The position numbers and the translations under genes were made by a program. From Macrotis lagotis (Eukaryota > Chordata > Mammalia > Peramelemorphia > Peramelidae), in contig NC_133661.1 of assembly GCF_037893015.1 (NCBI RefSeq), forward strand, positions 188,364,256 to 188,428,255: a stretch of DNA of 64,000 nt. The letters are read 5' to 3'. A model generated the notes under the pieces. That model was not told the origin of the DNA. It saw nothing but the letters and a program-made list of their open reading frames with translations, and ran no database searches. Of the stretch, positions 1 through 10,735 are shown in pieces (within the stretch, counting starts at the first letter, position 1; each line of letters starts with the position of its first letter).

Positions 1-1925
1 GATTCACCCCTGATCTTTTTGGGAATGCATCTAGCCTATCTCCAATGCATATAATGCTTGTTGATGGTTTCAGAAAAATTCTGCTTTTTTATTCTAATGA
101 ATAATCCATTTATTTCTACACTATGTAGTATATTTAGTATAGATGGGTCCTGTATTTTGACAAAAGCTTTTTCAGCATCTATTTATATAATTATATGATT
201 TCTGATAGATTTTTTATTGTTATAATTAATTATACTAACAGTTTTCCTAATATTGAACCAACCCTGCATTCCTGTGGTAAATCCTACTGGGTCATAGTAT
301 ATTATCCTAATGATAACTTGTAATTGTTTTGTTAAGATTTTATTTAACATTTTTGCAACTATATTAACCTGGGAGATAAGTCTAAAATTTTCTTTTTCTG
401 TTTTAACTCTTCCTGGTTTACGTATCAGCACTATATTAGTTTCATAGAAAGACGTAGGCAGAGTTCCATCTTCACCTATTTTTCCAGAGAGTTTATATAG
501 AATTGGAACCAATTATTCCTTAAATGTTTGATAGATTTCATTTGTGAATCCATCTGTCCCTGAAGATTTTTTCTTTGGGACTTCAATAATGGCTTGCTGA
601 ATTTCTTTTTCTGATATATGGTTGTTTTTAGGTATTTAATTTCCTCTTCATTTAACCTGGGAAACCTGTATTTTTGTAAATATTCATCCATTTCATTTAG
701 ATTGTCAAATTTATTGGCATAGATACAATTCTGAATTATTACTTTAATTTCCTCCTCATTGATGGTAAGTTCCCCTTTCTCATTTATGATATTAGCAATT
801 TGGTTTTCTTCTTTCTTTTTTTAAATCAAATTGATCAGAGCTTTATCAATTTTATTGCTTCTTTCATAAAACCAACTCTTGGTTCTATTAATTACTTCAA
901 TAGTTTTCTTGCTTTTGATTTTATTAATTTCCCCTTTAACTTTTAGAATTTCTAATTTGGTATTTATTTGGGGATTTTTAATTTGTTCTTTCTTTACTTT
1001 TTTAGTTGCATACTTAGTTCATTGGTTTCCTCTTTCTCTAATTTATTCTTGTAAGCATTTAAAGTTATAATATATCCTTTGAATAAATCCCATAAATTTT
1101 GGTATGTTGTTTCATTATTGTTGTTATCTAGGATAAAATAATTAATTCTTTCTCATTCTTTAAAATGAGGTTATTTAGTTTCCAATTAGTTCTGGATCTA
1201 TATCTTCCTTGTTCAATATTGCATATGATTTTTATTGCATTATGATCTGAGAAAGATGTATTAACTATTTCTGCCTTTCTGTAATTCATCATTAAGATTT
1301 TATGCTATAGTACATGGTCCATTTTTGTGTAAGTTCTATGTAATGCAGAAAAAAAGAATATTCCTTTCAATCCCCCTTCAATTTCCTCCATAAATCTATC
1401 ATATCCAGGTTTTCTAACAGTCTGTTTACCTCCTTAACTTTCTTTTTGTTTATTTTGTTATTAACTTTATCCAAATCTGATAGTGGGAGTTTGAGGTCTC
1501 CCACTAGTAAAATTTTGCTGTCTATGTCTTCCTGTAGCTCTTTCAACTTCTCCCCTAAGAATTTGGATGCTATAACTTTGGGTGCATACATATTTAGTAT
1601 TGAAATTACTCTATTGTCTTTGTTATGTTTTAAGAAGATATAATTTATTTCCTTATCTCATTTAATGCTATCTACTTTTGCATCTGCTTTGTCTGAGATA
1701 AGGATTACTACCCCTGCTTTTTCCACTTCAGCTGAGGCAAAATATATTTTCCTCCAACCTGTTACCTTTACTATCTTTGCATCTCTGCTTCAAATTTGTT
1801 TCTTGTCAGCATCATATTATATGATTCTGGTTTTTAATCCACTGTGCCATTCACTTACATTTTAAAGGAGAGTTCATCCCATTCTCATTCAAAGTTATAA
1901 CTGGTAAATCTTTATTGACCTCCAT
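1..1925 (-). pseudogene. L1 ORF2 (endonuclease and start of reverse transcriptase), degraded
   Basis: ORF2 of L1 nicks target DNA and copies L1 RNA in place. The minus-strand start is the ATG at 1925-1923, followed by the usual endonuclease opening with an ITLN..NGMNSP pattern. An endonuclease block with GDLKLPLSDLD lies near 1520-1460. The inter-domain block with [14 protein letters not shown] lies at 691-640. RT blocks with [11 protein letters not shown] and [13 protein letters not shown] lie at 360-240. The window edge cuts the gene in the SGV(K)QG region of RT. Stops and frameshifts split it into pieces of 60 to 110 residues. Family identity is certain; activity is excluded by the breaks. 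Confidence 0.92.
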
Positions 1926-2412
1926 GCTCTCTTCCCTCTGTTTTTTATATTTCCCCTTTTTTCAGTTTATCCGTATTCCCCAGTATTTTGTTTCTGAATA
2001 CCACCACCTTCAGTGTGTTTGCCCTCCTATATAACTCCCCACCCCTTTCTTTCCCCTTTCCCTTCCCTTTCCTTTTTCTCCTTTTTTCCTTCCCTTCCTT
2101 CTCTTAGTTCCCCTTTAACTCCCCCTTCCCATCCCCACTCCCCTTTTCCCCTTTTAATACTTGAGAGGTAAGATAAATGTCTTAAATTAACTGAATATGT
2201 GTGTGTGAGTTAACTTTAAGCCAAGTCTGATGAAAGGATGATTCAGGTGCTTCTCACCTCCTCCCTCTTTCCCCTCTCTTACAATAAGTATTTTGTACCT
2301 CTTAATGTAATGAGATTTATCCCATTTAGACTCCTCCATCCTCCTGTTTCCTTACTGTTCCACTTTTAAGGAGGTAGTGTTTTTAAATCATTCTATCTGT
2401 GTCACAGAAGTC

Positions 2413-2680
2413 ATAAGTGTCCATCTCTTCTGGCTAAGTATATTCTCTCTAATAGAGTTACAGTTCTTAAGAGTTATTAGAGACTTTCTCTTAGGTAGCA
2501 ACATAGCCGGTTCCATCTTACTGGATAGCAGTCTCATGGATAAGTCATTAGTGACCATCACTTCTGGCAAAGTATATTCTCTCTAATAGAGTTTCACTTC
2601 TCAAGTGTTATGATAATCTTTCTCCCAGTGGGGATATAAGCAGTTTCATTTTATTAGATGGTAGTTTTTTTTCTTTTACT
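2413..2680 (-). repeat. Tandem duplication in the L1 ORF1-ORF2 spacer, period about 134 bp
   Basis: Two imperfect copies begin at 2413 and 2547. Each contains AGTATATTCTCTCTAATAGA and ends in a block resembling TTATTAGATGGTAG or TTACTGGATAGCAG. The equivalent spacer of the L1 at 24.4-29.7 kb (27825-27950) has only one copy, so the duplication belongs to this copy or its lineage. Confidence 0.85.
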
Positions 2681-3692
2681 CTTTTTTGACCTTTTCTTGT
2701 ATCTCTTGAGCCTGTTGTTTGATGTCCAAATTTTCTATTTATCTCTGGTCTTTTCATCAAGAAATATTGGAAGTCTCCCATTTTGTTAAATATCCATCTT
2801 TCCCCCTGGAAGAGAAGGCTCAGCTTTGCTTAGGAATGGATTCTTGATTGCATCCCAAGCTCTCTTGCTCTTTGGTACATCTCATTTGAGGCCATTCAAT
2901 CCTGTAATGTTGTTGCAGCCAGGTCCTGAGTAATCCTTACTGTGGCTCCTTGGTATTGTTTCTTTCTGACTGCTTGTAGGATTTTCTTTTATCTGATAGT
3001 TTTGGAATTTGGCCACAGCATTTCTTGATGTTTTCATTTTAGGATCTCTTTCCAGAGGAGATTGATGTATTCTTTCAATAACTATTTTTCCCCTATGGTT
3101 CTATGGTATCAAGGCACTTTTCCATCACAAAATCTGCAATTTTAAATCCAGGATTTTATTCTCTTCAATTTCAGAAAGATAAATAATTCTCAGGTTGAAC
3201 CTTTTTGATCTATTCTTCAAGTCAGTGGTTTTGCTGATGAGGTATTTTTCATTTTCTTCTGCTTTTTCCATTTTTTGGTTTTGTTTCATAGTCTCTTGCT
3301 ATCTCATGAAGTCATTAGTTTCCACAGACTCCATTCTATTTTTTTTAGAGATAAATTATCTTCATTTACCTTTTGTAAATATGATTCCAATTGGTCAGTT
3401 CTAACTTTATAAGGTTTTTCCATTTGCCCAGTTGTGGATCTGAGTGAATTATTGTCATTTTGTATTTGTCCATTTGTATTTTCCAAGGATTTGTTCTCCT
3501 GTTATAAGGTGTTAATTTTCTCTCCCTAATTTTCCAATTGATTTTTAAGCTCCCTCCTGATTTCTTCAAGGAAGTCTTTCTGTGCTGGAGACCAGATCAT
3601 ATTCTTCTCAAAGGTTCTAGGTCTTTCTGAGTTAGGGTCTATTTCTTGTAGGAAATTTTCTATGTTCCCTCGTTCCGCTGTCCTCTCTTCAT
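2680..3692 (-). pseudogene. L1 ORF1 (RNA-binding chaperone), degraded
   Basis: ORF1p is a trimeric RNA chaperone that coats L1 RNA. The likely minus-strand start is the ATG at 3692-3690. The coiled-coil part is visible at about 3570-3300, rich in N, Q, E, K and L with a NNSLRS..GQMEK block. RRM and C-terminal domain sequence follows towards 2700, where the plus strand reads as the reverse of the intact-looking ORF1 at 28.2 kb. An in-frame stop occurs within about 12 codons of the start and several frameshifts follow. The stop position near 2680 is inferred by comparison. Confidence 0.85.
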
Positions 3693-3958
3693 TTTACTAA
3701 GAACTTGTTTTGGGAACAGACTATTTCACAGAGGATTGGTGTTGAGATCCCTAGAGGCTTTACTCACTGGGTTTAGTAAGTCCAAGTAGGCTGGCCAGTA
3801 GGCTATGTTGGTTGCTTTCTCTGTAGTGTCTTTGACCTTAATTTGAGCCCTTCTCCCTCGGCCTGGTTGAAGCTTCTGAAAACTTTTATCTTCCAACAAT
3901 GGGCAAGGTAATTGCTCTCCCTATTTACAGCTGAGAGACCTCTGCTACTCTCACATGA

Positions 3959-4500
3959 GCCTGGGGTGGAGGTGGGCTGTGATTATGTTTATTCTGGGAA
4001 AAGGATTCAGTTGAAATGAAAGTATGGACCCTGAGTTCCTTTGGAACAGAGGAGGTCAGGGATCAATGTCTGTAACTGTCCCACAATGGAGCTCACCCTC
4101 CAGCCCTTCCAGGAAGCTCCAGACCATCAGTGCCCCCACCAATGCCTCTGCTCCCCAGTTGGCCCACACCCCCAAGGCAGATCAGGCAAGTTCTTGCCCT
4201 GGCTCACCCAAATCTGCTGTTCACACCTTAGCCTAGGGCGGAGGTAGGCTGTGATCATGTTTTTTCTGGGAGAAGGCCTCAGCTGAAGTGAAGCTATGGA
4301 CCCCATGTTCCTATGGATCAGAGGAGTCCAGGGATAAATGTCTGCAACTCTTCCACATTGGAATTCACCCTCCAGTCCTGCCAGCAAGCTCCAGACCATC
4401 TGTGCCACTACCAATGCCTCTGCTCCAAAGTTGCCCCCCACCCCTGTGGAAGATCAGGCCAGTCTCACTCTGTTTCTCAGAATATCACCCTGTCCTGTGC
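3959..4500 (-). repeat. Tandem L1 5' UTR monomers, period about 272 bp
   Basis: Two imperfect copies begin at 3959 (GCCTGGGGTGGAGGTGGGCT) and 4231 (GCCTAGGGCGGAGGTAGGCT). They stay collinear for most of the unit, including the blocks with AAGCTCCAGACCATC and CCAATGCCTCTGCTCC. The L1 at 24.4-29.7 kb has a single version near 29230. Tandem promoter monomers are well known in rodent L1 5' UTRs; promoter activity here is inferred only. Confidence 0.88.
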
Positions 4501-4671
4501 TCCTGGAAGAGTCCACACTCTGCACCCAGGCTCACCCACCATCCCGGAAGACAAACCTTGAGGTAGATGTTCTTCTCCTAGCTTTTCTTTCTGTGTTTTG
4601 TCAATCAGATTTCTGTTAAGAGGTTTGTTTCATATTATTTATGAGGGAAGATCAGGAGATTAACCCAGTGC

Positions 4672-4703
4672 CTGTCTTTTCTCCACCATCTTGGTCAGAA
4701 GTC
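4672..4703 (-). promoter_or_regulatory. L1 5' terminus with YY1-like CCAAGATGG motif
   Basis: On the minus strand the element opens with TGACCAAGATGGTGGAG. The same core lies at the 5' end of the L1 at 29.68 kb and, in variant form, at four other elements here. Human L1 starts with a YY1 site of similar sequence (AAGATGGC) that fixes the transcription start; the functional parallel is inference. Confidence 0.6.
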
Positions 4704-4762
4704 AATTTATATAACTTTGAATAAAAACTTCTTAATTTCTTTAGGTAATATTTAACCTTTCT

Positions 4763-5105
4763 TTATTTTAAATTAATTTTTATTAAATATATTATTTGAG
4801 TTTTACAATCCCCCCCAATCTTACATCCCTCCCTCCACTCACCCACAGAAAGCAATCTGTCAGTCTTTACTTTGTTTCCATGTTGTACCTTGATCCAAAT
4901 TGGGTGTGATGAGAGAGAAATCTTATCCTTAGAGATCAGACAATAAGATATCTGTGTTTTTCTAAATTGCATGGGATAGTCCTTGAACTTTGTTCAAACT
5001 CCACAGCTCCTTATCTGGATACAGATGGCACTCTCCTTTGCAGACAGCCCAAAATTGCTCCCGATTGTTGCACTGATGGAATGAGCGAGTCCTTCAAGGT
5101 TGAAC
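4763..5105 (-). mobile_element. 5'-truncated L1 3' UTR with 15 bp TSD
   Basis: A 343 bp antisense copy of the L1 3' UTR. It matches the reverse of 20490-20850, including the G-rich tract (C-rich here at 4809-4850). The flanks carry a perfect direct repeat ATATTTAACCTTTCT at 4748-4762 and 5106-5120, which defines the insertion exactly. It is absent from the paralogous site near 44880, so it postdates the segment duplication. Confidence 0.95.
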
Positions 5106-6449
5106 ATATTTAACCTTTCTAAGTAACTTCTTTGGTTGTCTTCCATCTCCAGTTTCTAATCTCTAAAATGAAGGGAATAGACAAGTTGATTTCTAAGATT
5201 GCTTTCAGCTTTAAATTCTTATTCCTAATTCTTAAATAAAAATTAACAATAAAAAATAATAAGTAGTTAGGATTGTCAATCTCATGCCATTTTAACAATA
5301 GAGATTAATTTTTTTAGCTTTGTATTTTCCTTACTATAGTTGTTTTCATAAATTTGTTAAGAATGATTAAATACCATGTGTTTTTTAACTTTTAAATTAC
5401 TTTATTAGTGATTATTTCCAACAGAACTTTTTTGTCTGAGAAACATTTTTGAAGATCACCTGAATTTTATTGTTATGTTTGTAGTCATAATTTTGTATAA
5501 AATGAAGAATATTTTCCCTTGAAGACCTATTTTGTACCTTCTCAGGAAGAAGGAAACCTATTGTAAAGGAAGAATTTTCACTTCATTTGAAGAGAATTGT
5601 CAACACCCTATCCTTCCTTCAAACTTGGTGTAATTTATCTGAACAGCAAAACTGTATTCTATGCTACACTGCCAAATATCACAGTCTTCAAAGGATGTGT
5701 CTTCAATAACTGCTGAAAAGAAAACAGTCATCAGAAAGGGAATATTTGCTCATTTTAACAGTGCTGTATTTTTTCCATAGAAAAGTAATTTAAATTTAAA
5801 GCATAAAATTGTGGTACCCATTGGTTTTCTCTCTTTCATTCAGTCATAGAATCATCAAAAAAAAGTTCATCTTTCCCTGTCCCAGGCAGGCATATACCTA
5901 AAGCCACCGATTGTGGGATGAAGTAAACAGCATTCAAGTTTTTTAAAATATCTTTTATTGTTTCTTAATGCACATTCTTTCAAAATCTGTGTACAAATAA
6001 AGATAATTTTAGATGTTCTCAGCATTCTAATCATTATCTACCTTTGAAAAGGAAACTTCTGCTCTTGCATAAATGCAATGATTACTTAATTTTTGGTTTG
6101 AATTCCTTTGAACATTGTGTAATATACTATTTGCAGTACCTTAATGCAAATCACATAACCATACTAGACCTCAGTTAGTTCATTGTAAAATGAAGGCATT
6201 GAGCCTCTAACATTCTCTGTAGCTCTAGACCTATGATTCCATGATCCAATAAGCATGGGTGTTCATAGAATGTGGGCCAGGTGTGATGGAACAATTTGGA
6301 TCAACTCTTACCAATTTTTTTCTCTGGTGACTTGCCTCCCTGGATAAACTTGCTCATTTTCTATACCTTATGCCTAAAAGTTATACTTTTTTTGTCAGCA
6401 TATGTATGGTGATTACAAACTATGGATATTCTAATCCTCCCAATTCTTT

Positions 6450-8550
6450 TTGTTGGTTTATTTATTTTATATTACTACAATAATCATATTTTGAGAGTAC
6501 ACAAAATCAGCCCCCTAATAACAAATCAGTCTGTTACTTTCTCTGGAGTCCTCCCTCCCAGAAAGTTGAAAAGCCTCAAGAATAGTGAGAGAGAACAAAA
6601 AAGGGACTTCAGTCTGTGTTCAGATTCCAATGGCTCTGTCTCTAGGATAAGATGCCATCTTTATCAATTTCCACCAGAGTAGTTGCTTCAATATTTTTCC
6701 CACAGTTGCTATTACTATCTGTATTCCCTTTGAATCCATTCCTCCCCACTCTCATTTATTACATTCTCTTTCTCCTTTCATGTTTCCCTGTTCAGAAGTG
6801 TGTGGTATCTGAGTACCCTTTCCCACAATCTTCCCTCTCTTCTATCACCTAAAACCACTTTTCCTCCTCTGATTCCCCCTTATCCCATCCCTTTCCTCTC
6901 ATTTTTCTCTAAGTTATAATAGAGCTCTATAACCTATTAAGTGCATATGTTATTTCCTCTATGAATCATTTCTAATGAGAATGAAGGTCCATTCATTCCC
7001 CCTCACCTTCCCCATTCCACTCCATTTTAAAAGCTTTTTCTTGACTCTTATGTAAAATATCTTAGCCCCTTCTTCCTCTCCTTTCTCTTCCTCCCAGTAC
7101 TTTCCTTTATCACCCATTGACTCCATCTTTTTACTACATTATACCATTATATTTATCTCCTTCCTGTGCCTTATCTATATATGCTCCTTCTAACAGCTCT
7201 TATGAATGAAAAAGTTCATATGAGTTATCAGCATCTTCTTGCCTTGCAGGAATACAAAGAACTAAACATCATCAAGTTCCTCATAACTAATCTTTTTGTC
7301 TACTCCCTCTATGTTTCATCTGAGTCTTGTACTTGGATATCAAACTTTCTGTTCTGCTCTGGTCATTTTGATAGTAAAGTTTGAAAGCCCCCTGTTTAAT
7401 TGAAAGTCCATCTTTTCCCTGGAAGTGGATGTTCAATTTTGCTGGGTATCTGATTCTTGGTTGTAAAACAAGATCTTTTGACTTCCACAATATCATATTC
7501 TAACCATACAAGCCCTTGAAGTAGATGCTGCCAGATCCTGTGTACTTCTGACTACAGAGCCATGGTAGTTGAATTGCTAGTTTCTGGCAAGTTTTAGTAT
7601 TTTATTTTTGACTTAGGAGTTTGGAATTTGGCTATAATATTTCTGGAAGTTTTTCGTTTGAGATCTCTTTTAGGAAAGGTGTGTTAGGGACTGTTGTGTG
7701 GGGGAATATTGTAAATCTTCATTACCTCATGCCCTTGATTACAAGAACAGTGTTTTACTAAGTGCCACAGAGTGGGAGTAGATTAGAGACTGGGGAAGAT
7801 ATTTAAGAACTTGCATTTTGGTAAATAAATGGAGACTTTGGTGTACAAGGGGAGAACTTGTCTTCCTTGTCTCCTGCCCCTTCAACTCTTTCCTGGGGAA
7901 GGATAAGGGAGTCTGGAAAGGGACTCAACCTAGGTCAGTGAATTCCCTCAATTTCTATTTTATCCTCTGCTTCAAGGATCTCAGGGCAATGAGGAAAGTC
8001 CCTGTTTAGATATGGTGGCATTGTGGGCGCCCAAACTGCACCCTGGATCTTAGCGTGAGCAAAAAGCTGAGTCCTGCTCAAAGGAGAGCAGAGAGACCTC
8101 TGCAGTCTCCCCCCAATCCACTTACTGTCTGTGAGCTGAAAGTTCTGAAAGTGCTGGGTGGCTCCATTGATTCCTGCTGCAGGTTCTCACCACAGGGCTG
8201 CTCTGAGGCTGGTGCTCCACTCTGGTGTGGCAGAGTTTTCTTACCAACCTTTCCAGCTCTCCCCAGTGATCCCTGGGCTAAGAGGCATGGAAACTGCCCT
8301 CCTGCCACAGAGCCAGGTGACCAGCTCAGCTGCCCTGTGCTGTGGCTCTTCCAAACCCTTGGTCCTGGTGAAGCAGACCTTTCCAACTTTCTAAGTTGTC
8401 TTAGACTGGAAAATTGTATCTTTCTGTGGCTTCTGCCCCTCTACATTTTTGGTTAGAGTCATGATTTGATGGTTTTCGGATTTTGGGAGGGAATAAGTTT
8501 CCAGGAATTCCTGTCTTCATGCCACAATCTTGGAACCCTTCCCCTCCCCA
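6450..8550 (-). mobile_element. ORF1-only (HAL1-like) L1 relative, old
   Basis: Antisense insertion with an 11 bp direct repeat CCCAATTCTTT at 6439-6449 and 8551-8561; the paralogous site near 46180 is empty. The 5' terminus (8550-8520) carries a decayed CCAAGATTGTGG motif. ORF1 C-terminal sequence lies at 7500-7290 (LQPRIRYPAKLNIHFQGKDG), and RRM remnants lie at 7940-7990 and 7610-7680. No ORF2 sequence is seen between ORF1 and the 3' tail, and the coiled-coil part of ORF1 is missing. A probable solo LTR sits inside ORF1. Confidence 0.8.
7682..7937. mobile_element. Possible solo LTR inside the ORF1-only element
   Basis: L1 ORF1 sequence stops near 7681 and resumes near 7938. The intervening 256 bp starts TGTTAGGG, ends CTAGGTCA and contains an AATAAA at 7822. 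The TG...CA ends and the polyadenylation signal suggest a solitary retroviral-type LTR. The target duplication is at best 3 bp (GTG), so another kind of insertion remains possible. Confidence 0.4.
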
Positions 8551-8935
8551 CCCAATTCTTTCTTTAACTGCAGGCCTTCACAATTTAAACTTGTTTTAGT
8601 TACTGGGCATCCTCAACCCTGACTACTAATTCAGAGATTTATTCTTTTCTTAGGAAAATGAAAGGAAGTTAAGTATGATATTATGAATTTGAAGAGGGGT
8701 CTTTTTTCAGTATTGACCATATTTCAGTACTGACCATATTTGAAAAGAATGGTAGCACCTTTCATGATGATGACATGTGATTCACAAATCTTCCTTTTCT
8801 GAAGAAAAACAAAATAAAACAGAACTAATCACTGAGAGAACTGAGATAGTTAGATATGAGACAGAAAAGATGATTTTTAAGAGGACCCTAAAATGGTATG
8901 GAAGACCAGTCCAAATGCAGTTATTCCCACATCAG

Positions 8936-9182
8936 TCAATTTGTCCCGTGGGTTATTCTTTCAACTACCTTTGCTTTAAGACTGCCCCAAATCGTGCATG
9001 ATGCATTCACAACCTCAAAAGAATATGATGGAAAATAGTATAATCAAAATTTTTAATACAGAATGAATAGTAATTATGTATATTACTGTTCTTGATCCTA
9101 CACAGGAATTGCCATGAAAAAATTTCTTTTGTTTAGTATTCTAGAGCCATTTATAACAATTTGGGGGGCTTGTCTCAAAACA
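8936..9182. other. No recognisable feature
   Basis: A+T-rich DNA to the right of the duplicated segment. It has no counterpart within the window because the second copy is broken by an L1 at 46.53 kb. I see no gene or repeat signature. Confidence 0.4.
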
Positions 9183-9884
9183 TTAATGTAAATCTTTTCC
9201 TGATGCTTTCCAGAAATAACACAAGAAAATAATACATGCAAATGGCTTGATTTCAAGCCCACTTTCTTGGTGTACTTTGCTGGAGAAATATCTCAAGAGA
9301 TTCCAGGGAAGATTGGCCTGAGTTTGGAGCCCAGAGTGATTAAAATGTCTGTGGGGGGTAGAATCACAGAAAAGGGGTGATTTCCAGGGTGATGTTGGTG
9401 GCCAGAACCAACCTGGACTGGCTGAGAAGTCCTCCAGGTGGGAGGTGGTCTGTCCCAGAGGAGTGGCCAGAGGATAATAGGGTGACTCAAATGAGGGGGA
9501 ATTTGATTCCCTCCCCAGGAATTTCCACATGGCTGGTAGCTGGAAGCCAAGGAGACCAGAAGGAAGGAAGCCAGCTGGATCCAGTGCTGTAGTTTTGGGA
9601 TGTGAGTGCTGGATGATCTGTATAAATTTCTTTACCAGAAGACAAAGTATCAAAAAGTCACAAGAGCTGGAGACAACTTTTTGGAACCAATTCACAAGAT
9701 GCAGGACACTGGATGTCTCCAGGGGAGAAGAGAAGAGAAAAGGGGAGACACTGGACCAGATCATCTCCACCTATGTGTACATTTTTTAGTCAGGGCACCT
9801 GTATGTGTAACTTCCTTAATTCTTCTTCTGGAGGTTCTGCTGAGGGTTTAAGAAAACAGCTAATCAGAAGTGCTGCTAGCTTTA
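9183..9884 (-). other. Unidentified G+C-richer patch with a 195-codon open frame
   Basis: The minus strand is open from 9770 to 9183 (195 codons), the longest open frame in the window, and the plus strand has several overlapping open frames of 70 to 95 codons. The translation is proline- and serine-rich without a domain or repeat I recognise. Open frames on both strands fit low stop-codon density from higher G+C better than coding. An inverted repeat GTCTCC...GGAGAC brackets a purine tract at 9715-9750. It could be an unrecognised LTR or an old transposon. It is immediately followed by L1 spacer sequence. Confidence 0.3.
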
Positions 9885-10735
9885 ATCCCTTAATTTTAAT
9901 GTATTACTTTTTAAATCATTCCATCAAAATCAATTTATGCCATTACCTTCCAAGTATACTACATTTTTTAAGTTATAAGTGTCATCTTCACATATAGAAA
10001 TATAACCAGTTTAATCTTTCCTTTTCATTTCCCTTTCTTCCCCTTTTGTTTATTTCTTGAGTCTCATATTTGAAGAACTAATTTTCTGTCCAGCTCTGGT
10101 TTTTTCATCAGCAAATTTGAAAGTCACCTATTTCATTAAATATCCATCTTTTACCCCTGAAAAAGTAAACTCAATATTGCTGGGTAATTGATTCTTGGTT
10201 ATAATCCAAGCTCCTTTGCCCCCAGAATGTCATATTCTAGGCCCTTCAATCTGTTAATGTGCAATCTTGACTGGGGCACTATGATATATGAATAGTTACT
10301 TTCTATCTGGTAATTCTTGAGTTTGCCTACACTATCCATTTTGGAATTCCTTACAGAAGGTGATTGGTAGATTCTTTCAGTGCCTGTATTTGCTTCTTAT
10401 TCTAGGCTTTCAGTTCAGATTCCCTTGATGATTTCTTAAAAAATGTTGTCCAGGCTCTTATTCTGAACATGGCTTTCACACAGACTAATAATTCTTAAAT
10501 TATCTCTCTTGGATTTATTTTCCAGGTTAGTTGGTTTTTGTAAGGAAATATTTTACATTTCTTCAATTTTTTCTTTTTCTTTTTATTATGTTTGCCTGAT
10601 TCTTGATGCCTCATGGAGTCATTAGCCTCCTATTCCCAAAGGAATTATTTTCTTGAGTTAGTTCTTGCATCTCCTTTTTCCATTTAGTCAATTCCATTTT
10701 TGAAGGATCTATTATTTTTTTACATTTACTCAATT
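9885..10735 (-). mobile_element. L1 fragment: spacer and ORF1
   Basis: The plus strand reads the reverse of the L1 spacer (9885-10060) and of ORF1 from its C-terminal domain through RRM to the start of the coiled coil (10735). It is closely similar to 58190-58796. It is broken on the right by the element at 10736. No long open frame remains. Confidence 0.8.

Larger units (their letters stand above)
1..4703 (-). mobile_element. LINE-1, antisense, 5' part complete, 3' part outside the window
   Basis: Read on the minus strand this is an autonomous-type L1: 5' UTR (about 4703-3693), ORF1 (3692-2680), spacer (2680-1926) and ORF2 (from 1925, leaving the window inside the reverse transcriptase). 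The 5' end carries a CCAAGATGG motif like the one at 29.68 kb. The spacer is pyrimidine-rich on the plus strand, as in the copy at 24.4-29.7 kb. Both ORFs have stops and frameshifts, so the element is dead. It is notable for a duplicated 5' UTR block and a duplicated spacer block. It sits in the left edge of a segment that is duplicated at 44.8 kb, so it inserted after that duplication. Confidence 0.93.
4704..8935 (+). repeat. Segmental duplication copy 1, interrupted (partner at 44824-46528)
   Basis: After removing the insertions at 4763-5120 and 6450-8561, the remaining pieces (4704-4762, 5121-6449, 8562-8935) align in order with 44824-46528. Shared landmarks include the TTAAATTCTTATTCCTAATT block (5212 and 44976), the AATAAGCATGGGTGTTCATA block (6248 and 45982) and the GACTACTAATTCAGAGATTT block (8621 and 46245). 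The unit is non-coding and contains two CORE-SINE/L3-type tails (around 5140-5230 and 6100-6250). No gene is seen in it. Confidence 0.93.

Noticed and set aside
4024..4619. Several overlapping open frames of 70-104 codons on both strands
   Set aside because: They lie in the tandem L1 5' UTR monomers, which are richer in G+C and so have few stops.
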